Positions 1 to 10,162 of a DNA stretch of 64,000 nt are shown here, one piece after another. The position numbers and the translations under genes were made by a program. The notes beneath the pieces are model-generated. The model was given only the letters and a program-made list of their open reading frames with translations, was not told the origin of the DNA and did no database searches. Source of the stretch: Rhizobium esperanzae (GTDB lineage Bacteria > Pseudomonadota > Alphaproteobacteria > Rhizobiales > Rhizobiaceae); the NCBI RefSeq assembly GCF_002204185.1, contig NZ_MXPU01000006.1, positions 1 through 64,000 of the forward strand, given 5' to 3'. Positions within the stretch are counted from its first letter, which is position 1; every line of letters starts with the position of its first letter.

Positions 1-451
1 GCGTGAATTCGATAACCGCCTGGGCGCGCGACAGCGCGCTTATCTTGCCGGCATCTTCGGCGCTTTGCATTTTCTGCCTGGTGATATCGGTCGCGAATTT
101 CACCACCTTATACGGCTTTCCGCCACTGAAGACGGGATTGTAGGAGGCTTCGATCCAGATTTCCCTGCCGCCCTTGCCGATGCGCTTGTATTGGCGCTGA
201 TCGAACTCGCCTCGGCCGAGCTTTGCCCAGAACTCGCGATACTCGGCCGAGGAAACTTCTGCCGGCTCGACGAACATCCGGTGGTGCTGGCCGACAATTT
301 CGGACAATTCGTAGCCGAGCGCGGCGCAGAAATTAGCGTTGGCCGTCAGAATCTTGCCGGTGAGGTCGAATTCGATGATGGCCTGTGACCTGCTCATCGC
401 CGCCAGTACGGCCTTTACGTCAGATCCGAAGCCCAATGTTATTTTCTTCAT
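1..451 (-). CDS. PAS-domain methyl-accepting chemotaxis protein (N-terminal part)
   Basis: The gene runs off the left edge, so only its first 150 codons are visible. Translation gives one complete PAS sensor domain at about residues 12-125, with the typical start SRSQAIIEFDLTGKILTANA, a WIEASYNPV strand and a KFATDIT end. A second repeat then begins (SRAQAVIEF). Tandem PAS units opening in this way are typical of soluble rhizobial chemotaxis receptors, in which the PAS pair is followed by a signalling domain; that part lies outside the window. No membrane segment is seen in the visible part, so a cytoplasmic redox or small-ligand sensor is likely. The start ATG at 449-451 precedes AAGAAAATA and is the only sensible one before the PAS fold. 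The gene is divergent from the LuxR-type gene at 910. A PAS histidine kinase is a less likely alternative. Confidence 0.72.
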   Translation of the reverse strand, partial: MKKITLGFGSDVKAVLAAMSRSQAIIEFDLTGKILTANANFCAALGYELSEIVGQHHRMFVEPAEVSSAEYREFWAKLGRGEFDQRQYKRIGKGGREIWIEASYNPVFSGGKPYKVVKFATDITRQKMQSAEDAGKISALSRAQAVIEFT

Positions 452-602
452 GCTGTTCCCCACTCAGGACCAAGAGAGCCACTGCCGCCACCCCCCGACA
501 GGGTGAGCATCTGAAGATAAAATCTCTGAAAAACTTTAAGTATCCATTAACCGGCGCGGCGTCAGATCTGCTTCGTTTCGAATTTCGTGGGCGCCAGGAA
601 AT

Positions 603-616
603 TTGATTAAAATCAA
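603..616. promoter_or_regulatory. FNR/FixK-type box (anaerobox)
   Basis: TTGATTAAAATCAA matches the FNR/FixK/FnrN consensus TTGAT-N4-ATCAA exactly. It is the core of a longer inverted repeat (602-617). The box lies in the 458-bp divergent gap, 152 bp from the chemotaxis receptor start and 294 bp from the LuxR-type start. Which gene it controls cannot be told from sequence alone. Confidence 0.65.
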
Positions 617-636
617 ACTCTTAGCGAGTATCACTT

Positions 637-652
637 ATCACATCGATGTGAT
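637..652. promoter_or_regulatory. 16-bp perfect palindrome in divergent promoter region
   Basis: ATCACATCGATGTGAT is a perfect palindrome lying 20 bp from the FNR-type box. Dyads of this size upstream of LuxR-type genes are often operators, so autoregulation by the adjacent LuxR-family protein is possible. No binding protein can be named. The rest of the gap (653-909) shows no other clear signal. Confidence 0.4.
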
Positions 653-909
653 GCAGGATTTTCCAAAGACGGAGTTTCCTACTGTGCAAGGTATTTTCCC
701 GGCAGTCCTACATTACAAAATCGGTCGAACCGTTTACGAGTTGTTAAGGAGTTAAGCCGCATGAAGACGCGGCCCGAGTTCGCGAATTATCCGCCTCGGA
801 GCATGTTGTATCGTCCCCTATGCGTGTAGACTTCGCCTCAGAGGCGAGTGAATTCTTTAGTCGCATCAGCCGCCGATCGCGCCGATGCGACTGCTGATCG
901 GAGAAGGAC

Positions 910-1632
910 ATGAAGCTTGAGGCCGAGTTCAATCGAATTGAGGAAGTCGCTGCGGCCTTCAACACGCATTACGAAGTTTTCAAATATATGAAGGGTCTCA
1001 CTCAGGACCTGGGAATGAATGCTTTTCTGTTAATGACGCTGCCGACCGTCGACAGCGTCGAAATCGGCGCAACCAAGATCATCACCAACTGGCCGGCGGA
1101 AATGGTGGATTATTATGACGCCCATAATCTGATGATCGACAGTCCGGTCATCCGCCGGATGCTGAGATCGACCAGCCCGTTCAACTATGATGTCGAGGCG
1201 ATCAATACCGATCGTGGCGGAGGCAAGAAGTCGACGGTTATTGAGCTATTCAAACGATATGGCATGGAAAAGGGGGCCTATTTTCCCGTTCACGATGCCG
1301 CCGGTGGACGCGGTGCGATGTCGGTGTCGGGGCCACGGAATTTCAGCATGATCGAAATGGCGAAGCTCCTGTTTATCGCCACGCTCATCTATGATCGGCT
1401 CTCACAGCTGACATTGAACGAGAACCACAAGCCGATTGCCTTTACATCGAGCGAGTTGGACTGCCTGAGGCTGACAGCCGGCGGCCGGAAGAGTGCCGAA
1501 ATCGCAAAGCTTCTCGATCTCACAGAAAATGCGGTCAACAATCACATCGGCAGCGCGATCAAGAAGCTGGGATGCGCGACCAGGACCCAGGCGGTCGTCA
1601 GTGCTCTCCGGCTCAATGTCATACGCGTTTAG
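910..1632 (+). CDS. LuxR-family transcriptional regulator (quorum-sensing type)
   Basis: This 240-residue protein has the two-domain layout of AHL-responsive LuxR/TraR regulators. An autoinducer-binding domain spans about residues 15-165 and a GerE/LuxR helix-turn-helix about 175-238 (SSELDCLRLTAGGRKSAEIA, then a NHIGSAIKKLG recognition helix). In the ligand pocket W61, Y69, D77 and P79 line up with the usual WxxxY..D-P pattern. The second conserved Trp (W85 of TraR) is replaced by Y93. No luxI-type synthase is seen anywhere in the window, so this is a LuxR solo on present evidence. AAGGACATG gives a good ribosome site. It is divergent from the chemotaxis receptor and shares the FNR-type box with it. 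It may answer to an AHL made elsewhere in the cell or to another ligand. Confidence 0.85.
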   Translation: MKLEAEFNRIEEVAAAFNTHYEVFKYMKGLTQDLGMNAFLLMTLPTVDSVEIGATKIITNWPAEMVDYYDAHNLMIDSPVIRRMLRSTSPFNYDVEAINTDRGGGKKSTVIELFKRYGMEKGAYFPVHDAAGGRGAMSVSGPRNFSMIEMAKLLFIATLIYDRLSQLTLNENHKPIAFTSSELDCLRLTAGGRKSAEIAKLLDLTENAVNNHIGSAIKKLGCATRTQAVVSALRLNVIRV

Positions 1633-1679
1633 AAGTCCACCCGGAGGCTTGTCGCAAGTTAGATTCGCCCCGCAGTTCA

Positions 1680-2180
1680 CTCCAGAATGGGGCGCGCTTC
1701 ATGCTTTCTTAACTTTTTGAAGTCGGAAGAGGCGCGCGACAGATCGTTCTGATCATTGATGGTCCAATCTCCGGTAAAGCTGAAACCCTTCCGCAGCCAG
1801 AGCATCGCTTCGAAACCCGCGATTGTTCTGCAGGCCGTATTGAAGGAGTGAAAGCCACCGATCTTCGGCATGTTCTTCTTCACGCGGAAGTGGTCGTTCT
1901 CGATGCCTTGCTGGAGGTGATTGGTGACGTATTGCACGGGATCGGGACGATGTAATCCGTCGCTGATGACTTTATTGCGGCCGGGAATGTGCTGGCGCCA
2001 TCGGTACCGATCTTCTCCGGCGACATCAAAGGCCCGTCCTTCAACCGTTTGGCGGCATTAAGGTCGCGCTTCGCAGTCAAAAGGAATTCGATCGGGCTCC
2101 CGTCCTTATCGATGGCACGATTAAGATAGCGCCACCTGCCGCGGTCGTTTACGAAATCGCGCAAACGTCCGTCATGCGTG
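1680..2180 (-). pseudogene. IS6-family transposase remnant
   Basis: Two reverse frames together give the middle and end of an IS6/IS26-type DDE transposase. The upstream piece (about 2164-1985) reads GRWRYLNRAIDKDG, LLTAKRDLNAAKR and KIGTDGASTFPAAIK. After a frameshift near 1985-1990 the second piece reads VQYVTNHLQQGIENDHFRVK and continues as NMPKIGGFHSFNTACRTI. The N-terminal half, with the helix-turn-helix and first catalytic Asp, is missing. The remnant is cut off at about 2180, where an unrelated forward reading frame begins. It cannot be active. It marks a past insertion or rearrangement between the LuxR-type gene and the carbonic anhydrase. Confidence 0.8.
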
Positions 2181-2397
2181 GCATCCCGTCAGCGACGCAT
2201 TGAAAGCGGATTCGCGACTCGAACTTTTGTCGGCCGAAGAAATCGACGCTTTGGCCAATCCGAAGAGCTATGTTGGAGAGTCAAAACGGATTTCTACGCT
2301 TTATACGTGCTTACAGGTGGAGACCGCGGAAGCGCACGAAACGTGGCAGGTCGAGAAGCTTTTTCTCGGCACCCACCTACTTGAAGCTCTTGAATGA
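2179..2397 (+). pseudogene. possible C-terminal remnant of PcaB/adenylosuccinate lyase-type protein
   Basis: The forward frame reads WHPVSDALKADSRLELLS, then AEEIDALANPKSYVG. This resembles the C-terminal end of 3-carboxy-cis,cis-muconate cycloisomerase (PcaB) and related fumarase/aspartase-superfamily lyases, where HPV-D-L-AD and a D/NP-x-YLG motif occur just before the end. No catalytic core is present. The frame starts exactly where the IS6 remnant stops, as expected for a gene cut by an insertion. The similarity covers only about 35 residues and is judged from memory of the family, so it may be chance. Confidence 0.33.
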
Positions 2398-2934
2398 CTC
2401 CTGTCATTTGTTTGACCATTCGAATCCTTCACCGCCGTCCGGCGGGCGACGGATGCTGGAAGAGGATCGGCTAAACAATCAAAGACACCATTAGCCGCGC
2501 CGGGCCGTCCCACGCTGCGACGGAACGGAGTTTGTCATACTTCTTATCGGATACCGACAAGTCTGAAACGGCGCCGCAGCGGAGCGATCCGTTTTGACCT
2601 TGACCTTGCAATCGAGCACGAGGCTGGCGCGAAGCGCATCGGCGAACATCAAATTATGCTCTCTAACTCATTCTTTCCAGAGCGAACCTACCGGCCCCGA
2701 AATCGGGCGTAGCAATCGCTACAGGAGCGACCTTACTCACATAAATAGTACGAAGACCGCTTCTCTGACGCGTCCCGGCCACTGTTTGTCAGAGCGATCC
2801 TACATCGCCTGCTTTCGAAGTGCCAAGGAAGCCACATGCAGTAAGCTTGGTCGGATCCTGGGAAGGGTGTCCAGTCAAGTTTCAACACACTAAGGCAACT
2901 CGACAGCTTCGACCCCGGGGCGAGTAACGTGCTA
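2398..2934. other. gap without recognisable gene
   Basis: Short frames occur on both strands but none has family-like composition, a good ribosome site or recognisable motifs. The stretch lies between decayed transposon material and the carbonic anhydrase and is best read as degenerate sequence. No clear terminator or promoter was found. Confidence 0.5.
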
Positions 2935-3528
2935 TTAGGGTTTGGTCACTGTACATCCGAGATCGGAAAGCAGTCCGTCCTTCAAGCCGTACACCCATCC
3001 GTGAATCGCAACATTTTTTCCGGCCTGCCAAGCCGCCTGCAGGGTCGGAGTACGGGCGAGGCGTTTCACCTGTGCGGCGACAGAAGCCTCGCAGAGCCGG
3101 TCGAGATCTTCTTCCGTCCAAACTTCGCATTCCCGACACTCGAATTGCTGCTCCGCGACGTCCCGAACCGGCTGCAGCCAGTGGTCGATTAACCCGAAGC
3201 GCTCGTCGCTGACGGCGGCACGAATTCCGCCGCAGCCATAATGCCCGCAGACAATAATATGCCCCACCCCAAGCTGATGGACGGCAAACTCGACAACGGA
3301 AAGCATGTTTAGGTCGGCGGGGTGGATGAGATTGGCGACATTACGGTGTACAAAAACCTCGCCCGGCTCCAAGCCCGTGATCACGTTGGCGGGCACTCGG
3401 CTGTCGGAGCAGCCTATCCACAGATAATCTGGCTGCTGCAACTGCGACAGCCGCTCGAAGTAATCCGCTTTATCGGCCTTGCGCTCGGCAGACCACCGCC
3501 TGTTCCTTACAAAAAGATCTTCAATCAT
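2935..3528 (-). CDS. beta-class carbonic anhydrase
   Basis: The 197-residue protein is a beta-carbonic anhydrase, which interconverts carbon dioxide and bicarbonate in the cytoplasm. The signature CSDSRVPAN sits at residues 40-48, giving zinc ligand C40 and the catalytic D42-R44 pair. The other zinc ligands are H96 and C99 in CGHYGCGG. The EPGEVFVHRNVANLI segment (54-68) and the C-terminal VAIHGWVYGLKDG are also family-typical. The length is slightly below the usual 210-220 residues, but all active-site residues are present. The gene stands alone, with degenerate DNA on both sides, so no operon partner suggests a special role. The usual role is to supply bicarbonate for carboxylases. Confidence 0.93.
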   Translation of the reverse strand: MIEDLFVRNRRWSAERKADKADYFERLSQLQQPDYLWIGCSDSRVPANVITGLEPGEVFVHRNVANLIHPADLNMLSVVEFAVHQLGVGHIIVCGHYGCGGIRAAVSDERFGLIDHWLQPVRDVAEQQFECRECEVWTEEDLDRLCEASVAAQVKRLARTPTLQAAWQAGKNVAIHGWVYGLKDGLLSDLGCTVTKP

Positions 3529-4088
3529 GACTCACCGGAGTTTGACGTAACCGCCATCGAGAAGCTTCTCGCGGCACGACATGGTTCAATGTCACCCAAA
3601 TAGAATAAATTCCTGGAGATATGTAGGCCTTCTGAGTTTCTAACCACAGATCTCATGTGTTCGTGCCGGTCTATCAAGTACCATCTGCTGGATCTGATTA
3701 GCCCTTGAGGAATACCGGTCGAGCGGTCTGTAAGAACGCTGGCGCTGTTTCGAAGTAGCGGCTTTCGATCGGATCGAAGGTAAAGCTGTCCCTGCCCTCT
3801 CGTCGGCACGCCGGTCTCTGCTTCCATTCGGGCGGCCAACAGCCGATGCACTTCTGGGCCGTGCGCTCCGCACGACCGTTGTTCGGTCGTGCGGCAGGTC
3901 GGTTGTTGCCCGCACACGGCGAGACGGAGCGGACCTTGTCGTCGTCCCGCCGATTTGGATGAATGTTTGGTCATTTATGCCACATCAGGCGTCCTTCACG
4001 GACCGGGGCCTTTGGTCATGAGATTCGCCGAGGTCGGCTCTCTCGGGTCTTCAATATGCAATCCTTCGCTGTCCAGCACTCCTTTGCG
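3529..4088. other. gap with a strong hairpin at 3869-3893
   Basis: No convincing gene is present. The notable element is a perfect 10-bp stem, CGCACGACCG paired with CGGTCGTGCG, around a TTGTT loop. It has no T-tract, so it is a weak terminator candidate for either flanking reverse-strand gene. It could also be a protein-binding dyad or repeat relic. Confidence 0.5.
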
Positions 4089-7000
4089 TCATCGGCCGGC
4101 AGGAATTCCGTAGCCGCCACCGGTCGGGGTGACGATGGTAATCGCTTCTCCTTCATCCAGCCGCGTCTGTGCACAGCCTGGCAGCACCTCGATTTTCTGG
4201 TCGAGGCGGCGCACGAGGTTTCTGCCGGTTTCGCCCGCTTCACCGCCGGCGAGGCCGAACGGCCTGACGGTGCGGTGCCCGGAGAGAATCGCGCAATCCA
4301 TCGAGCGCCGGAAACGGATCGTCCGGCTGGTGCCGTCGCCACCGTTCCAGTGCCCTTTGCCGCCCGAGCCTTCGCGTATGTGGAAATCCTCGAGTACGAC
4401 GGGAAAGCGCAGTTCGAGGATCTCCGGATCGGTCAGTCGCGAATTTGTCATATGGGACTGAACACCGGCAACGCCTGAAAACCCCTCACCTGCCGGAGCG
4501 CCCGAGCATAGCGTTTCGTAATATTGGTGTGTTTCATTTCCGAAGGTCAGATTGTTCATCGTCCCTTGCGACGACGACAGCTTACCGAGCGCCCCAAAGA
4601 GACAATTGGTGACGGCCTGGCTCACCTCGACGTTTCCGGCGACGACTGCCGCCGGGCGGCGGGGTGCAAGCATCGATCCTTCCGGGACGATGATTCTGAT
4701 CGGCCGCAGGCAGCCGGCATTCATCGGGATATGGTCTTCCACCAAGACACGGAAGACATAAAGAACTGCCGCGCGCGTGATCGGTTCCGGAGCATTGAAG
4801 TTGTCCGGCTGCTGTTGCGATGTTCCGGTAAAGTCGACCGTCGCCTCGCGTTTCGTGCGGTCGATGCTGATGCGCACCTTAATCTCGCATCCCTGGTCCA
4901 TCGGATAGGTGAATTCGGCATCGTCAAGGCGGGCGATCAGGCGGCGGACACTTTCTGCCGCATTGTCCTGCACATGCGCCATATAGGCTTCGACGACGTC
5001 GAGCCCGAACTGATCGACCATCTTTCTGAGTTCGTTGGCGCCCTTTTGGTTGGCGGCGATCTGCGCCTTGATATCCCCGAGGTTCTGGCCGAGATTGCGC
5101 ACCGGATGGAGTGCTCCCGTCAGCAGTTCGGCAAGTTCGGTTTCCCGAAAACGGCCCCGGTCCAGGAGTTCGAAGTTGTCGATATAGACGCCCTCTTCAT
5201 CGATGGTGCGGGCACTCGGCGTCATCGATCCCGGAGCGATGCCGCCAATGTCGGCATGATGGCCGCGCGATGCCACCCAAAACAATATTTCATTGCCCTC
5301 GGCGTCGAAAATCGGGGTGCAGACCGTGATGTCAGGCAGATGTGTGCCGCCGTTATAGGGTGCATTGATAGCGAAGACATCTCCCTCATGGATGGTCGGA
5401 TTGCCGGCGATGATCGCCTCCACCGAGCGGTCCATCGAACCCAGATGCACCGGGACATGGGGGGCATTGGCGACGAGAGCGCCATGACGATCGAAGATCG
5501 CGCACGAGAAGTCGAGCCGCTCCTTGATGTTGACCGACGATGCCGTGTTTTGCAGCGTGAAGCCCATCTGCTCGGCGATGGACATGAAGAGGTTGTTGAA
5601 TATTTCGAGCATGACCGGATCGGCCGCGGTGCCGAGCGCCAGCGACCGCGATCTGGGGGTTTTGCGTTCGAGAACAATGTGATCCTTGGCTGTCAGCATG
5701 CCTGTCCAACCATCTTCGATCACGATGGTCTGATTGGGCTCGATCAGCAAGGCCGGACCTTCGATGACATTTCCGACGGAAAGTTTCTCGCGGTGATAGA
5801 CCGGCGCGTCGTGCCACTGTCCCTCGGAAAAGAAGCGCGTTCGGGCGGCGGGATCGAGACGGACATTGTTGGTGACTGCGTTTGCCATGGGCTCCACGCG
5901 GCGCCCTCCTCCGACCGCCTCGATGGCGAGCGTCTCGACGATCAACGGTTTGTCATGGTCGACAAAACCGAAGCGGGATTTATGCGCGGCTTCGAAGCTC
6001 TGTTTCAGCGCATCGACGTCAAAATGGCTAGCAGCAACGCCAACTTCTGTCGCGATGATCCGGGCAGCGGTGACTTCCAGCGCGGTGTCTGCGCCTGCAT
6101 AGCGGATATGCAGGCGCAGATGAACCGTGATCTCGGAAGTCTCCATGCCCTGCTCGCTCACCTCGCGGAACGCCTCTTCGGACAAGGGCTGGGCCGCCAT
6201 GACGATCGCCGGGATGCTCTCAGCACGAAGAGGCAGATCGAGCGAGGCCTGGCGCAGGGCGCGGATCTCCGCAAGCCCCATGCCATAGGCGGACAGCAGG
6301 CCCGAGAATGGATGGACGAGGACTTTCGTCATCCCGAGGGCATCAGCCACAAGACACGCATGCTGGCCACTCGCCCCGCCGAAGGCGTTTAAGGCATAGG
6401 CGCTGACATCGTATCCCCGTGCGATCGAGATCTTCTTCACGGCTTCCGCCATATTGGCGACGGCGATCCTGAGGAAGCCGTCGGCCACCTCTTCACCGCT
6501 CCGTCCGTCACCAATCTCATCGGCGAGCGCGTCGAAGGCGGCCTTGACCGCGAAATAATCGAGAGGCTGGTCCTGGCTTTCACCGAAGATCGACGGGAAC
6601 ATGTCGGGTATCAGCTTGCCGACCATGATATTGGCATCGGTGACGGCGAGTGGCCCACCCCTGCGATAACCCTTGGGGCCGGGATTGGCGCCGGCGGATT
6701 CCGGGCCGACACGAAAACGCGCGCCGTCATAGCGCAGGAGCGATCCGCCGCCGGCCGCGACCGTATGGATCTGCATCATCGGGGCGCGCATGCGGACGCC
6801 GGCGACGTGGGTTTCGAATGTACGCTCATATTCTCCGTCGTAATGTGCGACATCCGTCGAGGTGCCGCCCATGTCGAAGCCAATCACTTTTGCAAAACCG
6901 GCTTCCGCGCCCGTCTGCGCGAGAGCGACCACACCGCCCGCGGGCCCAGACAAAATGGCATCCTTGCCCTGAAACTGGCTGGCGGCAGTCAATCCCCCCG

Positions 7001-7736
7001 ACGAGGTCATGAAGGTCAACCGGGCTCCGGTCCGCTCGATATCGAGTTCGTCCGTCACCTGCGCCACATAGCGGCGCAGGATCGGCGAAAGATAGGCATC
7101 GACGACCGTCGTGTCGCCGCGACCGACGAACTTCACCAGCGGCGAGACTTCGTGGCTGACGGAAACCTGCGGAAAATCCATCTTGCGGGCAATCGCGGCA
7201 ATCGCCTGTTCATGGCTTGGATAGCGGTATGCATGCATCAGCACGATGGCAATGGATTTGAAGCCACGTGCGGCGATCTCTTCGAGGGCTTTGCGGACTT
7301 CCGCTTCGTTCAATTCCTTCTCGACTTCACCATCGGCCAGAACGCGCTCGTCGATCTCGGCGACGAAACCATAGAGCAGTTCCGGTTTGACGACGTGCTT
7401 GGCGAAAATATCAGGCCGCGCCTGGTAGCCGATCTCCAATGCATCGCGGAAGCCGCGCGTTGTGATGAGGGCAGTCGGCTCCCCCTTGCGCTCGAGGAGG
7501 GCGTTGGTCGCAACCGTGGTTCCCATGCGCACCTCGCCGATGGCGCCTGCGGGTATTGGCTCACTGGCATCAAGGCCCATCAATGCCCTTATGCCGGCAA
7601 CGGCCGCGTCCCGATAGGCGCTGGGATTTTCCGACAGCATTTTGCGTGCATGCAGGCGGCCTTCGGGGTCGCGTCCGATGACATCGGTGAACGTGCCGCC
7701 GCGATCGATCCAGAAATCCCAATGTGATTCACTCAT
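4089..7736 (-). CDS. 5-oxoprolinase / hydantoinase A-B fusion
   Basis: The protein has 1215 residues, the size of single-chain ATP-dependent 5-oxoprolinase (OPLAH type), which opens 5-oxoproline to glutamate. The hydantoinase A half (about 1-690) opens with [13 protein letters not shown] and contains [16 protein letters not shown], the ASKHA-type ATP-binding segments. The hydantoinase B half starts near residue 700 ([20 protein letters not shown]) and ends with [19 protein letters not shown] and PTGGGYG. ATG at 7736 has GGAC just upstream, better than an ATG nine codons earlier. It is the last gene of a reverse-strand set with an MFS carrier and a DUF1445 protein. The DUF1445 family includes D-glutamate cyclase, whose product is 5-oxo-D-proline, so the context favours oxoproline over hydantoin, although an N-methylhydantoinase cannot be excluded. 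Confidence 0.85.
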   Translation of the reverse strand: MSESHWDFWIDRGGTFTDVIGRDPEGRLHARKMLSENPSAYRDAAVAGIRALMGLDASEPIPAGAIGEVRMGTTVATNALLERKGEPTALITTRGFRDALEIGYQARPDIFAKHVVKPELLYGFVAEIDERVLADGEVEKELNEAEVRKALEEIAARGFKSIAIVLMHAYRYPSHEQAIAAIARKMDFPQVSVSHEVSPLVKFVGRGDTTVVDAYLSPILRRYVAQVTDELDIERTGARLTFMTSSGGLTAASQFQGKDAILSGPAGGVVALAQTGAEAGFAKVIGFDMGGTSTDVAHYDGEYERTFETHVAGVRMRAPMMQIHTVAAGGGSLLRYDGARFRVGPESAGANPGPKGYRRGGPLAVTDANIMVGKLIPDMFPSIFGESQDQPLDYFAVKAAFDALADEIGDGRSGEEVADGFLRIAVANMAEAVKKISIARGYDVSAYALNAFGGASGQHACLVADALGMTKVLVHPFSGLLSAYGMGLAEIRALRQASLDLPLRAESIPAIVMAAQPLSEEAFREVSEQGMETSEITVHLRLHIRYAGADTALEVTAARIIATEVGVAASHFDVDALKQSFEAAHKSRFGFVDHDKPLIVETLAIEAVGGGRRVEPMANAVTNNVRLDPAARTRFFSEGQWHDAPVYHREKLSVGNVIEGPALLIEPNQTIVIEDGWTGMLTAKDHIVLERKTPRSRSLALGTAADPVMLEIFNNLFMSIAEQMGFTLQNTASSVNIKERLDFSCAIFDRHGALVANAPHVPVHLGSMDRSVEAIIAGNPTIHEGDVFAINAPYNGGTHLPDITVCTPIFDAEGNEILFWVASRGHHADIGGIAPGSMTPSARTIDEEGVYIDNFELLDRGRFRETELAELLTGALHPVRNLGQNLGDIKAQIAANQKGANELRKMVDQFGLDVVEAYMAHVQDNAAESVRRLIARLDDAEFTYPMDQGCEIKVRISIDRTKREATVDFTGTSQQQPDNFNAPEPITRAAVLYVFRVLVEDHIPMNAGCLRPIRIIVPEGSMLAPRRPAAVVAGNVEVSQAVTNCLFGALGKLSSSQGTMNNLTFGNETHQYYETLCSGAPAGEGFSGVAGVQSHMTNSRLTDPEILELRFPVVLEDFHIREGSGGKGHWNGGDGTSRTIRFRRSMDCAILSGHRTVRPFGLAGGEAGETGRNLVRRLDQKIEVLPGCAQTRLDEGEAITIVTPTGGGYGIPAGR

Positions 7737-7825
7737 GACTTGTCCATCCGCGCGGAAAAGCACGGTCCTTGTTTCATCGATTTGGAAAGAGGCGGATTGC
7801 AGCGCGTTGCCGCAATCCAGGGATG

Positions 7826-9100
7826 TCAGTCGGCTGCCAATTCCTTGCCCTTGGTCTCGGGCAGGATGAAAGCGGCGACAATGACCAGCAGGTAGGCGAT
7901 GACGGCGAATATGGCGATTGCCTTACCAAGCGGCATGGCGGCCGTTGCAATGCCCACTAGCGTCGGGTTGAGGGCAGCGACGCCGCGGCCGAAATTATAG
8001 GTGAAGCCCTGCCCTGCCGCACGCGTGCGGGTCGGCAAATTCTCGGTTAGAAAGGCGCCCATTCCCGCGAAGATGCCGGAAGCGAAGAAGCCCAAGGGGA
8101 AGCCGAGAAACAACATCAGCGTGTTGTTGATCGGCAAGTAGGTATAGATCACGACAGTGACCATTGCACCGACCGCAAACAGCATGAATTTCTTGCGGCG
8201 GCCGATGATGTCCGACAGATAGGCGCCGGTGACATAGCCGAAGAACGAGCCGATGATGATGACGGCGAGGTAGCCGCCGCTGCCGATGACGCTCAAATGC
8301 TTTTCCGTCTTGAGGAAGCTCGGCAGCCAGGTGGCGATTGCATAATAGCCGCCTTGCGCACCGGTGGTCATCAAGGACAGCAGCATGGTGCGGCCGAGCA
8401 TCGAGGGTGCAAATATTTCAGTGATGCGGACGACCTCTCCGGAGGCTTTCAGCTTCTTCTGCGAAGCGGTGTAGACCTCGGGCTCCTGAATGAACCGGCG
8501 CACGATGATGGCGAGAATGGCCGGCGCGAGCCCAGCCCAGAAGAGTCCGCGCCAGGCCTCTTCCTGCGGCATCAGGCTGAACAGGATGGTGGACAGCAAA
8601 ACCGCTGCACCCCAGCCGACAGACCAGGCACTTTGCACTATGCCGACCGCCTTTCCACGGTGCTTGGCTGCGATAACCTCGGCCATCAGCACCGCACCGG
8701 CCGACCATTCACCACCGAAACCAAGCCCCATCAGCGCACGGCATACGACAAGTTGTTCGAAATTTTGGGCAAAGCCGCTGAGGAAGGTGAATACGGCGAA
8801 CCAAATCACCGTGATCTGCAATGTGCGCACCCGCCCGAAGCGGTCGGCGAGAATGCCGGCAAACCAGCCGCCGAGTGCGGAAGCGAGAAGCGTCACCGTG
8901 GCGATGATCCCGACATCGGTGTTGGAAATTGCAAGCGTGGCGATGATCGCCGGTATTGCGAGGCTGTAGATCTGGACATCGAACGCATCCAGAGCGTATC
9001 CGGAAAAGCACGCCCAGAATGTGCGTTTCCCCGGCTGCGTCAGTTCACCGTACCAGCTTCGCGGCTCGGCATGCGTCGAGACGGCATAGTTGTCTGTCAT
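7826..9100 (-). CDS. MFS transporter, sugar/organic acid symporter type
   Basis: The 424-residue protein is a 12-helix major facilitator. It has the loop 2-3 motif [18 protein letters not shown] and, between helices 8 and 9, a second copy [14 protein letters not shown]. The first helix region has [19 protein letters not shown], in which the membrane Asp pattern resembles the aromatic-acid/H+ and metabolite/H+ symporter families. ATG at 9100 follows AAAGGGGAATGAC, a strong ribosome site, so a start ten codons upstream is unlikely. It lies 90 bp upstream of the 5-oxoprolinase and 145 bp after the DUF1445 gene on the same strand, so its substrate is probably the compound those enzymes use (inferred, for example 5-oxoproline or D-glutamate). 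Confidence 0.85.
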   Translation of the reverse strand: MTDNYAVSTHAEPRSWYGELTQPGKRTFWACFSGYALDAFDVQIYSLAIPAIIATLAISNTDVGIIATVTLLASALGGWFAGILADRFGRVRTLQITVIWFAVFTFLSGFAQNFEQLVVCRALMGLGFGGEWSAGAVLMAEVIAAKHRGKAVGIVQSAWSVGWGAAVLLSTILFSLMPQEEAWRGLFWAGLAPAILAIIVRRFIQEPEVYTASQKKLKASGEVVRITEIFAPSMLGRTMLLSLMTTGAQGGYYAIATWLPSFLKTEKHLSVIGSGGYLAVIIIGSFFGYVTGAYLSDIIGRRKKFMLFAVGAMVTVVIYTYLPINNTLMLFLGFPLGFFASGIFAGMGAFLTENLPTRTRAAGQGFTYNFGRGVAALNPTLVGIATAAMPLGKAIAIFAVIAYLLVIVAAFILPETKGKELAAD

Positions 9101-9245
9101 GTCATTCCCCTTTCGTTGTTGAGTTGCCATGGCCCCGCGATTTCCCAGTTCTTATTGGCGGGGTGTGGTTGTTCATTCCAGTTCTAAATTAGATAGTTGG
9201 GGCATGATGTCGTCCGAAAACCGCCCACACTTTTCGGCATATGCT

Positions 9246-10055
9246 CTAGAAGGCGACGAGTGCGGCGTTCGGCTTGTCCGTGACCAGCATGCAGCCGGGC
9301 GCATGCGTGATCGCGAACTTTGGGCGGGCGGCCTGGATGACGGCTTGCGGCGTCACCCCACATGCCCAGAAGACCGGCATTTCGTCGGGCATGATGCGGG
9401 TCGGGTCGCCGTAGTCTGGTCGCTCGAGGTTCATAATTCCAATGGACGCGGGCAAGCCGATATGAATGGGTGCGCCATGAACGGCCGGCATTCTCGAGGT
9501 GATCTGAACCGCCCGGATGGCGTCGGCTGGGGCGAGCGGCCGCATGGAGACGACCATCGGGCCGGAAAACGGCCCCGCCGGGACACATTCGATATTCGTC
9601 CGGTACATGGCGACATTGTGCCCTTCGGCGACGTGGCGAAGCCCTATGCCATTTGCGATCAGCGCTTCTTCGAACGAGAACGAACAGCCTATGGCGAAAA
9701 CCACGAGGTCGTCACTCCAAAGGTCGCTGATGTCGGTTGGCTCGGCGGTAAGTTCGCCATCTTCCCAGACGCGGTATCTCGGCACGTCCGTCCGGATGTC
9801 GAGATCGACGCCCAGTTCCGGAATGCGCGGCGAACCTTTTTCGGATATGCCGGCGAGCGGACATGCCTTGGGATTGCGGACGCAAAAGCGCAGAAAATCA
9901 TCCGCCAGCGCGCTCGGCAGGATGGCGAGATTGGCTTGGACATAGCCGGGGGCGGTGCCGCTTGTTTGCTTGGTCCAACTGCCATTCCGGGAGGCGGTTC
10001 GCATGGCGAGTGGATTGGAGAAAGCCTGCTCCTGACGGTTCGATACTATGTTCAT
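9246..10055 (-). CDS. DUF1445 family hydro-lyase / D-glutamate cyclase-like protein
   Basis: The 269-residue protein matches the YcsI/DUF1445 family (usual length about 260-270). Characteristic stretches are [11 protein letters not shown] near residue 36, [51 protein letters not shown] and a C-terminal [11 protein letters not shown]. Known members are called putative hydro-lyases; the mammalian member is D-glutamate cyclase, forming 5-oxo-D-proline, and the bacterial gene often sits beside 5-oxoprolinase genes. That pairing is repeated here. The start has GAGGTGTCCCC before ATG. It appears to be the first gene of the reverse-strand set and is divergent, over 107 bp, from a LysR gene that probably controls it. 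The exact reaction is inferred. Confidence 0.82.
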   Translation of the reverse strand: MNIVSNRQEQAFSNPLAMRTASRNGSWTKQTSGTAPGYVQANLAILPSALADDFLRFCVRNPKACPLAGISEKGSPRIPELGVDLDIRTDVPRYRVWEDGELTAEPTDISDLWSDDLVVFAIGCSFSFEEALIANGIGLRHVAEGHNVAMYRTNIECVPAGPFSGPMVVSMRPLAPADAIRAVQITSRMPAVHGAPIHIGLPASIGIMNLERPDYGDPTRIMPDEMPVFWACGVTPQAVIQAARPKFAITHAPGCMLVTDKPNAALVAF

Positions 10056-10162
10056 GGGGACACCTCGTTCTCTTCGGATTAAGCATCGGAAAAAAACGTG
10101 ATAATTTCAAATTGTCATTTTTCATGACTATCGATCAATTTCATTTATTGGAGGAGGAGTGC

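Noticed and set aside
3525..3974. Reverse frame of 149 codons before the carbonic anhydrase
   Set aside because: It has an Arg/Ser-rich composition, no motif and no ribosome site.
4524..6392. Long forward frame of 622 codons
   Set aside because: It lies entirely opposite the 5-oxoprolinase gene, has no recognisable domains and an Arg/Asp/His-rich composition typical of antisense shadows in GC-rich genes.
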